NCBI RefSeq assembly: GCF_900128475.1
Contig: NZ_LT635839.1
Coordinates: 786,807-850,806, forward strand
DNA length: 64,000 bases
DNA from: Mediterranea massiliensis
GTDB taxonomy: Bacteria; Bacteroidota; Bacteroidia; Bacteroidales; Bacteroidaceae
Reading direction: 5' to 3'
A program made the position numbers and the translations under genes. The stretch's first letter is position 1. Every line of letters starts with the position of its first letter. The notes beneath the pieces are model-generated. The model had not been told where the DNA came from. It made no database searches and was given only the letters and a program-made list of their open reading frames with translations. Positions 8,872 through 17,643 of the stretch are shown piece by piece.

Positions 8872-10215
8872 TTAGGAATAAATCGGCTCGATGCTGGCGC
8901 CGATGTAATAGTGCAACAATATTTCATCGTATTTGTAGCCCTGTTCGCCCATGACGGCGGCACCGATCTGGCAAAGACCTACGCCGTGTCCCCAGCCGGC
9001 ACCGATGAGGGTGAAGCGTCCGGGTATGCCTTCGGGCGAGAGGTCGCTCTTGTCTACCACGAAAGCCGAGCTGTAGAGGTGCGAGGGCGACAGTGTATGG
9101 CGTATTTCCAGTTCCTTGCCGATGGTGAGTGTGCGTTTGGTACCCACAATCTTCAGTTTCCACAGACGTCCGCTGGTGCCACGGGCCACGGGGACGAGGT
9201 CGATGATCTGTCCGTAGTCTATGCCCGACCGTTTCAAGATGAGGGCCGACAGTTCATCTTGTGTGTATTCTACGCGCCAGCGGTAGAAGTCGGTGGTTTC
9301 CTGGTCGTAGTTGTTGAGTACTTGTGACAGAATGTGTTTGTCTGTAGTGTTGCAGAACGATTCGGGCGAAGTACGTATCCAGCGGTCGGCTTCGGCTTCG
9401 ACGGTGAGGTCGGGCAGGTCGGTGGCCGGTTGGGACGTGTTGCCCTGGCGGATGCGCCAGTCGCGTTGCTTCCGCAGGTAGGAGTAAGGTGTGTTTTCCC
9501 AGCAGTACTGGAACTCTTCGAAGGCACCACCGCAACATTTGGAGAAACGGGCGTCACAGATTTTCCCTTCAGACATCAGTACCTGTCCGCGGGTGGCTTG
9601 GATAGCTTGGCGTACGATATCGGTCGAAGCACGGGTGATGCCTTGATAACGCTGGCAGTGGTCATCGGCGCAGACGTCGAAGCGGGTATGGTCTTCTCGG
9701 TCGAACCATCGGATCAGTTCGTCATTTGTCTGTGTGCAGGCTTTGTAGTCTGTATGTTTGGCTACGATTTCCTTGTTCTTGTTAATCTGGGCCAGCAACC
9801 AGCTTCTCGAAATCACCGCATGGGCTTTCAGCAGCTCCAGCGAGGCGGTAGCGCTCATTTCGCTGGAGATGACACTGGTCAGGTAGTCTTCTACGCGGAT
9901 GACGTTGACGGCAGTCAGCTTGTCATTTTCCACAATGATGCGCAGAGCACCCTGGAAACGCTGGTCTTCCTTGCGCTCCCAGTGGAAGTTGATGCCGATG
10001 GTGACTCCGTGCAGTTCGAACGAGGCGTTCTGTTCGTCTTCGGGTTCGAAAAGCAATTCGTCGTAGAGGCGGCCTTGCCACAGGATGCGGCCATGGTCAA
10101 AGGTGACGGTTTGGTTGCCGTTCACTTCCTGACCGTCCTGGCGGTAGGGGGCCAGCAGGGTGAATTCTATCTGGGGTTCGAAGAGGATTCCCACGTGTAC
10201 TTTGGGCTCTTTCAT
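8872..10215 (-). CDS. SpoIID/LytB domain protein, no visible signal peptide
   Basis: This 447-residue protein contains the SpoIID/LytB fold. The motif VEDYLTSVISSEMSATASLE carries the conserved SEM glutamate, and HAVISRSWLLAQ and GAGWGHGVGLCQIGA also match the family. Characterised SpoIID proteins are lytic transglycosylases that act on peptidoglycan strands stripped of peptides. That would fit behind an amidase in this operon. The N-terminus, MKEPKVHVGILFEPQIEF, has no hydrophobic export signal, which is unusual for a peptidoglycan enzyme. Either it acts on imported fragments in the cytoplasm or it is exported by another route. Spacing to the DUF4922 gene is 16 bp. Confidence 0.8.
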   Translation of the reverse strand: MKEPKVHVGILFEPQIEFTLLAPYRQDGQEVNGNQTVTFDHGRILWQGRLYDELLFEPEDEQNASFELHGVTIGINFHWERKEDQRFQGALRIIVENDKLTAVNVIRVEDYLTSVISSEMSATASLELLKAHAVISRSWLLAQINKNKEIVAKHTDYKACTQTNDELIRWFDREDHTRFDVCADDHCQRYQGITRASTDIVRQAIQATRGQVLMSEGKICDARFSKCCGGAFEEFQYCWENTPYSYLRKQRDWRIRQGNTSQPATDLPDLTVEAEADRWIRTSPESFCNTTDKHILSQVLNNYDQETTDFYRWRVEYTQDELSALILKRSGIDYGQIIDLVPVARGTSGRLWKLKIVGTKRTLTIGKELEIRHTLSPSHLYSSAFVVDKSDLSPEGIPGRFTLIGAGWGHGVGLCQIGAAVMGEQGYKYDEILLHYYIGASIEPIYS

Positions 10216-10231
10216 AATGTTGTTCTTTTCT

Positions 10232-11176
10232 TTAACGGATTTCGTTGCGGATGTGCTCCTTCACGTGAACAAAAGCTTCGGGTGAAAGACATACCTCGCT
10301 TAATATTTGTGCCACGTCGTCTGCGGTAATTTTCAGAAAATCCTGCTCGACAGGGGTAATGAATACTCCTCCCAGGTCGACCGAAGCAGGACTGCTCAAC
10401 AGGCGGGCATCACCTTCAGCCGTGTAGCAGGCAGGGCGATGCTTGGCACGAGGAAAGACGAAAATTGTCCAGCGGGAGGACTCATAGAGGGCCAGGATAT
10501 TCATCATCGGTTCCTGGTCGCCTTCGGGTACGGGCAGGGCGTGGTAGATGGTCTGGAAGAAACGGCAGGCTTCGTCGGCATCGTCAGTGTCGATGACGAG
10601 TGTCGTACGCGGGGCGTCATCCAGGCTGTAAAGCGTGGCGCATTCGGTCTGCACTACCGTCTCGCCTATCCGCGTGCGCCAATCGGCCTCAATGGGCATA
10701 AAACCGCGGTTGCCCGCCTGAAAGTGAGCATGGTCAGGAGCGGAGGCACCACAGCCCGGACCGTTGTAGAAGATGGTGAAGTCCGTCAGTTCCCGGGCGA
10801 GTTCCAGCATGTCGGCAAAGCGATGGCCGATGAGCTGGGGAACGTGTTCAGTCTCGGGTATGGTGAGGTGGCGCGGGAAGATAGGGAAGGGATTCACCAG
10901 CAGCTCGTAGTGGCCCAGGAAGGGAATACCTTCCTGCTCAGCCGGCCGGTTAGCAGCGCAGAGAAAGCAACGGCGTTCGCGGATGGACTTAGCATCGACC
11001 TTGGCACCGGAGGAAACGATACGGGCGGGGTTGAACTGCACCTTATAGGGTACGCCGCGCACGTTCAGTTCCTTGACTCGTACGCCCGTGAGGGCTTCGT
11101 AGCTGTGGCGTGCTGTTTCCCATGTAGCAAGTTGGCGAGCCAGCAAATCGTTTACTTCTTTATTCATAGAATTCAT
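10232..11176 (-). CDS. DUF4922 protein, GalT/HIT-like nucleotidyltransferase or phosphorylase
   Basis: This is a 314-residue, probably cytoplasmic protein. It has a CxxC pair (RRCFLC, residues 70-73), the sequence LLVNPFPIFPRHLTIP, and HAHFQ at 149-153 preceded by a GPGCGAS loop. This combination resembles galactose-1-phosphate uridylyltransferase, GDP-hexose phosphorylase and Ap4A phosphorylase enzymes of the HIT superfamily, where the second His of HxHxQ is the nucleotidylated residue. The family has no assigned function that I know. Given its place among amino-sugar genes, a sugar-1-phosphate or nucleotide-sugar substrate is a reasonable guess only. ATG at 11176 is used; an in-frame ATG at 11167 is close behind. 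Confidence 0.7.
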   Translation of the reverse strand: MNSMNKEVNDLLARQLATWETARHSYEALTGVRVKELNVRGVPYKVQFNPARIVSSGAKVDAKSIRERRCFLCAANRPAEQEGIPFLGHYELLVNPFPIFPRHLTIPETEHVPQLIGHRFADMLELARELTDFTIFYNGPGCGASAPDHAHFQAGNRGFMPIEADWRTRIGETVVQTECATLYSLDDAPRTTLVIDTDDADEACRFFQTIYHALPVPEGDQEPMMNILALYESSRWTIFVFPRAKHRPACYTAEGDARLLSSPASVDLGGVFITPVEQDFLKITADDVAQILSEVCLSPEAFVHVKEHIRNEIR

Positions 11177-11188
11177 GATGGTATTATT

Positions 11189-12649
11189 TTACTTTTTCTT
11201 GTTCAATGCAATGCGCGCTTGCAGTTCCCATGTACGAATACGGTCTTTGTATAAGTTATTAGCATTCATCTTTACAACATCCAGTGCTGCGTCTGAATTG
11301 TCATCCCAGCGGCGGCAGAGGTAGACGACGTCGTAGACGCGACCTATCTGGAAGCGGCGGGAGAAGTTCAGTCCCAGCGCATAGTCTTCGCCGTAGCTGG
11401 TGTTGGGTACCTTCACTTCGCGCAATACGGGGGTGTAGAAGGCACGGGGCGCTCCCAGACCATTGATGCGCAGGGCGTTGTTGCGGCCGTTCTCGGGCGT
11501 CCATTCACGGTGGTCGATAATGCCGGGAGCAATCATCTGCATGTCGAAGTTGGTCATCATGTAGGTACCTACAACCATACCGCAGTTCTGTTCGTAGAAG
11601 GCACGTACCATGATGGACAGTGTGTGCTCATCCTTGTAAACGTCGTCGCTGTCCAGCTGGATGGCAAATTTGCCGCACTTGGGGTGATGTACGCCCAGGT
11701 TCCAACAGCCGCCGATGCCCAGATCGTTGCGTTCGGGAATGAGGTGGATGAGACGTTCGTCGCTGCTGAACTCGTCGATGGCTTCGGTGGTACCGTCGGT
11801 CGAGTGGTTGTCGATGACGATGAGGTTGAACTTGAAGTCGGCCTGCTGCGTCAGTACCGAGCGGATAGCGTCGCGGATGGTGCGGATGCGGTTACGTACG
11901 GGGATGATGACCGATGCTTCGTATTCGGAGTTACCCTTGTCGAACTCAATGTGTTCGAACTCCGGCTTCAAGTAGCCGCCCACTTCTTTCAGGTGCTCTG
12001 TGCAGGCTGCTTCCATCTCGATCTGGCGGTTGCGGTTCTTCGGGTCTACGTAGTCGAAAATCTTTTCGCCGCTGCGGCGGGTGTCGTTCTCTACTTCTGT
12101 GTAGAGGTATTCGTTGATATGTACCAGTTCGTGGCGCTGCGACAGTTTGAGTCGCAGGTCATAGAGTCCGGCAAACTGATAGTCGGCCTTCATACGGGCG
12201 GCGGCATCCTTCAGTGCACCAGTGCGGTAGAGCAGTACGGAACCGAAGTCGAAGTCGTCGCGCAGCGACCCCTGCTGATAGTCGATGACGGGAGCGATGG
12301 TCTGTTGGCCGCCTTTCAGCTGGTAGTGGTCGGCATAAACCATGCCTGCGCCGCTGTCGTTCAGAATATGTACCATGCGTTCCAGTGCAAACATACCCAG
12401 ATTAAGAATGGTATCCTTGGTATAGAGCAATGTGTAAGGTGCTGCGGCTTGTGTGGCGATGGCTTTCAGGATTTGGCTGCTGAAAGGACTGTCGACGGTC
12501 AGAAAACTGCATCCTTCGGGCAGTGAAGCTGGTGCTTCGGTGCCGAAGAGGGTGATTTGTCCGGCCTGGCCGGTGGCTTGCAGACCTTGGATGGTTTGTT
12601 CTATGTCTTTGTTTCCTGTGTAGAGGAGGTAGCAATCAATTCTTTCCAT
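11189..12649 (-). CDS. Family 2 glycosyltransferase
   Basis: This is a 486-residue soluble protein. The C-terminal half is a GT-A family 2 domain: ASVIIPVRNRIRTIRDAI near 245, IDNHSTDGTTEAID, GIGGCWNLGV, and the DxD-type motif QLDSDDVYKDE. The N-terminal 230 residues have a weaker GT2-like look (AGMVYADHYQL, DDFDFGSVLLYRTGALKDA), so it may be a tandem GT-A protein with one degenerate domain. There is no membrane segment. Start 12649 (MERIDCYLLYTG) was chosen; the frame upstream to 12826 lacks coding character and overlaps the next gene. Its acceptor is unknown, and its role in a catabolic operon is not obvious. Confidence 0.8.
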   Translation of the reverse strand: MERIDCYLLYTGNKDIEQTIQGLQATGQAGQITLFGTEAPASLPEGCSFLTVDSPFSSQILKAIATQAAAPYTLLYTKDTILNLGMFALERMVHILNDSGAGMVYADHYQLKGGQQTIAPVIDYQQGSLRDDFDFGSVLLYRTGALKDAAARMKADYQFAGLYDLRLKLSQRHELVHINEYLYTEVENDTRRSGEKIFDYVDPKNRNRQIEMEAACTEHLKEVGGYLKPEFEHIEFDKGNSEYEASVIIPVRNRIRTIRDAIRSVLTQQADFKFNLIVIDNHSTDGTTEAIDEFSSDERLIHLIPERNDLGIGGCWNLGVHHPKCGKFAIQLDSDDVYKDEHTLSIMVRAFYEQNCGMVVGTYMMTNFDMQMIAPGIIDHREWTPENGRNNALRINGLGAPRAFYTPVLREVKVPNTSYGEDYALGLNFSRRFQIGRVYDVVYLCRRWDDNSDAALDVVKMNANNLYKDRIRTWELQARIALNKKK

Positions 12650-12675
12650 GGTGGTTCTATGTTTAATGATGATTA

Positions 12676-14553
12676 TTATTGTTTCTTGTCTTGAAGCAGG
12701 GTAACGGTGCCGTCCGTACTGCTGACGAGCAGAGCACCGTGTCCCAGCGGAACGACGGTGTTGATGAGTGAATTGCCTACTTTGTGCTGCCAGCGGATGC
12801 GTCCTGTCAGTCCGTCCAGTGCACATATCAGTCCGTCATTGGTACTTGTATAGACAATGCCTTCCTTTTCGGGCAGCATGCTGGGAGCATGTTCGTAGCC
12901 GAAGCCAGCATTGGTAGCCCACAGCTCTCTGGCTTCCTTGCCGTCTGCTGCATAGCAGACAATGCTGTCGTTCATGGTCTTGGCATAGATGCGTTGTCCG
13001 TCCTCGGACAGGCCGATGCTCTCACGTACTTGTGACTGGAAGGTGCGCCAGATGGTTTGTCCTGTCTGGAGATCAATGGCGGTCAAGGCACGTTTGGGAT
13101 CAGCAATGAAGACTTTGTCGTCTGTTGCTACAGGCCAAACGGCTGCTGGTGAATAGTGTATACCAGGCAGGCCGTGTGTCCATTTCCAGCACTCGCGTCC
13201 TGTCTGTTGGTCGAGGGCGTAGAGTGTGTTGTCCCATGCACCGAATATGACTTTGCCGTCTGTCAGCAATGGACGGGTTTCGATGTAACCCAGTACGTCC
13301 GTGTAAGCCCATAGCAGTTTGCCAGTCTTCAAGTCGATGGCACGGAAGGTGTGGTCGCTGGCTCCGATATAGGCGGTGCCGTCAGCTATGGCTACGGCTC
13401 CAAGTACAGGTGCTGAGGCTTCGAGCGTCCATAGCAGTTGACCATTTTCGGCGTTGACACCATAGATGTGCTTGTCTGCCGAACCGAATACTACGATTCC
13501 GTTTGCTACGCCTGGAGTGCCCACAATGCGTTTCTGGGCGGAGAAGCTCCACAGACGCTTACCCTTTTTCAGACTGTAGGCGGTCAGTTGTCCCAAGTCG
13601 TCGGCTACAAATACACGTTTGCCATCTGTGGCGGGTGAGCAGTAGATGCCTACGCCCGTCTGTACCGTCCAGGCAGCTTTCACTTGCGGATAGGTCTGGT
13701 TGATGGAGTAATCGGGATATTTTTCAGCCTTGCCCTGATGGTCATAGTATTGGTGTGTGAGCGAAAGAGCAGCCCATTGTTGCTTGGGCTCACCGATACG
13801 CTGGGTATAGACGCGGATAGAATCCGGTCCTACCTCGTAGATGCCGTAGCCTGGCTTGCCGTCGGCATCGCGCAGGTTGCTGCGCATCAGGATGCCAGGA
13901 ATGCCGTCGTAACTCAGCAGACGGTTGCGATGGTAGTGTCCTCCGATGAAAAGGCGGACGTTGTAGGGACGGACGGCATCAGTCACGTCATACCAGTTGT
14001 CCACGTCGCCTTCCATCATGGGATAGTGGGTAATGAGGATGACGGGGGTGTCCTTGCCTGCTTTTTTCATTTCATCTGTCATCCAGCGGATGTCTTGCGG
14101 TACTACGTGTCCGTAGGCCATACGCATCAGCGGCCCTGAGTTGAAACCCAGGAAAAGGATGCCCTTGTGCATGAATTCGAAATGTTCGCCGCCGTAGATA
14201 TCCGAAAAGGCTGTGCAGCCCGATTCGCTCCATTTTGTCTCGTGGTTGCCCATGACGATGTAATAGGGCACCTTCAACAGGTCAAGACACGACTTCACAC
14301 GTTCCATACACAGACGGTCGCCGTTGTCAGTCAGGTCGCCTGTTACTAACACGAAATCGATGCTGTCCGTTGCGTTGATCTGTGCAATAGAGCGCAGCAG
14401 GTCTTCTGTCGGATTTGGATTACCCGGCGTGAAATGAATGTCCGTCAGTTGTGCAAAGCGGAAACGCTCCTGCTGTGCCCGCATGCCGTTTGAGAGCAGG
14501 AGCAACAGCAGGATGCTGATGTATAACTGATATTTGGGTAAGGTTAGCTTCAT
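12676..14553 (-). CDS. Exported metallophosphoesterase fused to a PQQ-type beta-propeller
   Basis: This is a 625-residue protein with a signal peptide (ISILLLLLLSNGMRA). Residues about 30-260 are a calcineurin-like phosphoesterase with the full metal set: TDIHF, VTGDLTDNGD, MGNHET, THYPM and GGHYH. Residues about 300-620 are repeated WSF/LLWTLEA-type blades of a PQQ-like eight-bladed propeller (for example IVVFGSADKHIYGVNAENG and AYIGASDHTFRAIDLKTG). The propeller probably binds a ligand or partner. The substrate is unknown; a periplasmic phosphate ester from cell-wall material is one possibility. It starts 4 bp after the amidase stop, so the two are probably translated together. Confidence 0.85.
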   Translation of the reverse strand: MKLTLPKYQLYISILLLLLLSNGMRAQQERFRFAQLTDIHFTPGNPNPTEDLLRSIAQINATDSIDFVLVTGDLTDNGDRLCMERVKSCLDLLKVPYYIVMGNHETKWSESGCTAFSDIYGGEHFEFMHKGILFLGFNSGPLMRMAYGHVVPQDIRWMTDEMKKAGKDTPVILITHYPMMEGDVDNWYDVTDAVRPYNVRLFIGGHYHRNRLLSYDGIPGILMRSNLRDADGKPGYGIYEVGPDSIRVYTQRIGEPKQQWAALSLTHQYYDHQGKAEKYPDYSINQTYPQVKAAWTVQTGVGIYCSPATDGKRVFVADDLGQLTAYSLKKGKRLWSFSAQKRIVGTPGVANGIVVFGSADKHIYGVNAENGQLLWTLEASAPVLGAVAIADGTAYIGASDHTFRAIDLKTGKLLWAYTDVLGYIETRPLLTDGKVIFGAWDNTLYALDQQTGRECWKWTHGLPGIHYSPAAVWPVATDDKVFIADPKRALTAIDLQTGQTIWRTFQSQVRESIGLSEDGQRIYAKTMNDSIVCYAADGKEARELWATNAGFGYEHAPSMLPEKEGIVYTSTNDGLICALDGLTGRIRWQHKVGNSLINTVVPLGHGALLVSSTDGTVTLLQDKKQ

Positions 14554-14557
14554 GATT

Positions 14558-17500
14558 TTAGTTGTTAGTTGAGTTAAAGAATTGCAGGATGTTATGCATC
14601 AGTTCGTTTCTCTCTTTTTCTGTACGGATGGTTTCGAACGGGAAGCCAAGTACGATGGTCTTGTAGGCTCCGCGGTAGGCGATACCTGCACTCAGATTGT
14701 TCTCAGCATAGCGCATGACGGTGTAGGCGCCTTGTGACGGTTCGATAGCGTCGGGCGATTCAACGGCGTACGACTCGGCGTTCAGTTCGTTGTGGTAAGT
14801 ATAATTTCCTTCCAGACTTTCAAAAGGCGAAGGTACGCATTTGACGCGACCGTTACGGGCGGCCTGGCCTGTACGCCAGCGGTATTTCAATACATCGGTT
14901 GCAAATTTGCGGTCAGCTTCCTGAGAAGGAGCCAAACGGTTGTCCCACAGATCTGTGGCGACGTAGGCACCCGATACGAAGAGATTGCCGCCTTGATTAC
15001 AATAGTCGGTCAGCGCACGTTGTAAAGCGGGGCTGAAGGTCTTGTATTCCAACGGTTTGATCCCGCGTCCCATTTTGGTCTGACATTCCTTTCCCAGAAT
15101 GAGGTCGGTATATGCGTAGTCGGTCAGTGACACCTGATGATCTTCGACAGCTTCGTCGCTGCATGATACAAACGAATAGCCGGCCTTCAATATGGCTGCA
15201 CCATGCAGGGCTGGATAGTCGAAGGTGTTGCCTGAGATGACCTGAGTCTCATAATCTCCGTAGCTGTCACCGAAGCCGGATGCATCATCGTCCATCCAGG
15301 GAATGGAGCGTCGGAATTCTTTCATGGAGCCGATGTAGCTGATATCCTTTATATAGGGTACGCCGTGGTCGAGGTTGTCCAAGAAGCCTGCCAGCAGCGT
15401 GTCGGCCGGAGCAGGTGCCACGAAGTCGGCGGGAGCACTGACGCGGTCGAAACCGTTGACTACAAGTACGCGTCCTTTGCTGTTGAAAGCGCGTCCTGCG
15501 GAAAGAATTTCGGACGGGAAGCTCTCACCGCCCTTGTTGACAGCCGTCACCTTGTAGCTGCATACCACGCCGGCAGGCAACGAAGCGCGGTAGTGATTGT
15601 CTTTTACCAGCACGCCGTTGTCGAAGTCACCGTTTCCGACGCGTGTATAGACGATGTATTGTTCGGGTTCTGCCGTAGGTTCAAGTGGATCGGATACGGG
15701 TTGCCAGGACAATTCGATTTCATCGTCTTCAATCATCTTTACCGACAGGTGGTCAACAGGGAGTGGCTGTACGATGTATTCTGTCCCGCTTACTGAGCTG
15801 AGGAACTGGAGCATGCCTTTGTATACGGCTCGGCTGACGGTGAAACGGAAGCGAGGATCGAGGCCGTAGCGCATGTCGGCGAAATTCTGATGCGAAAGCA
15901 TTTCGAGCAGCATGGTGGGTACACGAGGTACGCGTGCTTCGAAGTAAGACTGATTCCACATACCGCGGCGGCTCCACTCGGGCTCGTACAGGGTGCGGAT
16001 ATCGCGTACGATGTTCGACTGAATGAGGTCGGTCAGGTTGCGGGCCAGGTAGCGGGAGGCTCCGTTGGTGTATTGTCCATTGTAGACGTTGGTATAGTAG
16101 ATGCCCAGCGTGCCGATGATGGAGTCATTGAGCGTGGTGCCGGCATCAGAATGGAAGGCAAAGGCCAGGTCTATGGGGATGTTCAAACCTTTCTCGTCGG
16201 GATTGACAGAGGAACCTCCTGCCAGATAGTTCACCCAAATGCCGCGGCACTTGTAGTCGTCGGTATAGTCGTTCTTTCCTTGGCTTTCCGAATAGACGCT
16301 ATCGGGGATGCCTGCCCATTGTAACCAATAGCGTGCGGCCTCGCAGAAGCGGGGATAAGTACTGACTTGAGGCTGACTGGTGCTATTGGACATGTCTGTT
16401 GCCAGTGGTGTAGCAGAGGAAAGGTTACGCTTGTCTGAGCTCTTCAGGTTTTCGGTTGTACCTTGAGAGGAACGGCTACGGGCAATGTTTCCCATGCCTC
16501 CGCCTATCTTGACGGCATCGGCGGTAACAATTCTTCCTGCTTTGTCGGAGCGGTTGCTCAAGGTAACCTTGCAGCTGTTGTTGCATCCCTTGTCGAAGCC
16601 GAAAGTTCCTAAATAAATCCATGTGCCTCCTCCCATCTTTTGGTTGACACTGAATTCGGTCTTTCCGCCACGGTGGTAAACGGTGTAGCGGGCGTCCTCC
16701 GTGCTGTTGGGCAGGGAGCGGTAGGATACGTAGACGGCATACTGGCCGCTTTCAGGGATTTCGGGTATCCATTCGGCTGTACTTTCTTCTCCTTTACGGA
16801 TGGTTTCGGCTTGTCGGTAGGTACCTTCCTGAAAGGGATTTTCAAAGTCTTTGTAGATGTAGCGCTGGTGGGCGAATCCCTCTCCCTGGCCGTTGCTCCA
16901 TTGATGGTCGGCATCGCGTTCAGTGTAGAGCGACTTCCCATCCAGACAACCGTCATTGTCCACAATCACTTCGTGGGTTTGCGTGTCGCGTTCGCGGGGC
17001 AGCAGTACGTTGGCACCTGCATTCTCGAGCATGGGCACGAGAAAGGGCAGGACATAACTTTGTGTGTAGAGGTCTTCTACCGTCTGGAAGATGCGTGCGC
17101 GCTGCCATTCCCAGCGGTCGAGCTTGGCCTCATAATAGAAGCCGTGGCTTTGCCACATGGCGATGTGCCGGTTGTTCAATCCTCGGGTAGGGGTATAGGG
17201 CGAAGATTTTTTGCTGACTAAGGGAATATTTTTTCCTGACTGGGGAAAAATTGCCTTCTTGTTCTTTTTGCTTCGGAGTGCCAGCGGAATCTGTTCTTCA
17301 ATGCTCCGTCCGTTGGTTCGGATTTCAAGCTGGTAGGAGGCCCATTCAGCAGGGAGCATCGATTTTACGGTCCGATAGATTTCGTCCACATTGTCTTCGC
17401 GGAAGGGAATGTAGGAGCAGTTGATGTTGGCAAACAGCTGGAGTGTCTTGCCTTTTGTCGCCACTGAATCAATCTTGATCCGTCCGATGGATACTTCCCT

Positions 17501-17629
17501 TCGGGCAACGTTGTCCAAATAGCTGCCGATTTCTTGACGGAGGTCCGTCGGAAGGTCTTGCGCGATTCCTGCAAGTGGAAATAAGGATGCGGCAAGCAAA
17601 GTTGACCGAAAGTAATGTTTTGCGTACAT
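14558..17629 (-). CDS. Secreted Amidase_3 (N-acetylmuramoyl-L-alanine amidase) with inserted golvesin-type domain
   Basis: This is a 1023-residue exported protein (signal LLAASLFPLAGIAQ). An Amidase_3-like zinc hydrolase appears split: SHG with His162 in the first part, then AFHSDAG with His493 and LLEMLSHQNF with Glu576 in the second. Between them, residues about 285-378 form a golvesin C-terminal-like beta domain (SGQYAVYVSYR, ADAVKIGGGMGNI). A fibronectin type III-like segment (about 660-760) and a C-terminal glutaminase-like region follow. The predicted reaction is cleavage of the MurNAc-L-Ala bond, giving peptide-free glycan for NamZ. Start 17629 is supported by the signal peptide. Automatic annotation often calls this family xanthan lyase, which does not fit this locus. 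Confidence 0.8.
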   Translation of the reverse strand: MYAKHYFRSTLLAASLFPLAGIAQDLPTDLRQEIGSYLDNVARREVSIGRIKIDSVATKGKTLQLFANINCSYIPFREDNVDEIYRTVKSMLPAEWASYQLEIRTNGRSIEEQIPLALRSKKNKKAIFPQSGKNIPLVSKKSSPYTPTRGLNNRHIAMWQSHGFYYEAKLDRWEWQRARIFQTVEDLYTQSYVLPFLVPMLENAGANVLLPRERDTQTHEVIVDNDGCLDGKSLYTERDADHQWSNGQGEGFAHQRYIYKDFENPFQEGTYRQAETIRKGEESTAEWIPEIPESGQYAVYVSYRSLPNSTEDARYTVYHRGGKTEFSVNQKMGGGTWIYLGTFGFDKGCNNSCKVTLSNRSDKAGRIVTADAVKIGGGMGNIARSRSSQGTTENLKSSDKRNLSSATPLATDMSNSTSQPQVSTYPRFCEAARYWLQWAGIPDSVYSESQGKNDYTDDYKCRGIWVNYLAGGSSVNPDEKGLNIPIDLAFAFHSDAGTTLNDSIIGTLGIYYTNVYNGQYTNGASRYLARNLTDLIQSNIVRDIRTLYEPEWSRRGMWNQSYFEARVPRVPTMLLEMLSHQNFADMRYGLDPRFRFTVSRAVYKGMLQFLSSVSGTEYIVQPLPVDHLSVKMIEDDEIELSWQPVSDPLEPTAEPEQYIVYTRVGNGDFDNGVLVKDNHYRASLPAGVVCSYKVTAVNKGGESFPSEILSAGRAFNSKGRVLVVNGFDRVSAPADFVAPAPADTLLAGFLDNLDHGVPYIKDISYIGSMKEFRRSIPWMDDDASGFGDSYGDYETQVISGNTFDYPALHGAAILKAGYSFVSCSDEAVEDHQVSLTDYAYTDLILGKECQTKMGRGIKPLEYKTFSPALQRALTDYCNQGGNLFVSGAYVATDLWDNRLAPSQEADRKFATDVLKYRWRTGQAARNGRVKCVPSPFESLEGNYTYHNELNAESYAVESPDAIEPSQGAYTVMRYAENNLSAGIAYRGAYKTIVLGFPFETIRTEKERNELMHNILQFFNSTNN

Positions 17630-17643
17630 ATTATGTTCTTCTA

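Noticed and set aside
14558..17629. Xanthan lyase or polysaccharide lyase call for the golvesin-domain protein
   Set aside because: The name derives from the golvesin-like domain; the protein shows amidase zinc motifs and peptidoglycan neighbours and no lyase fold.
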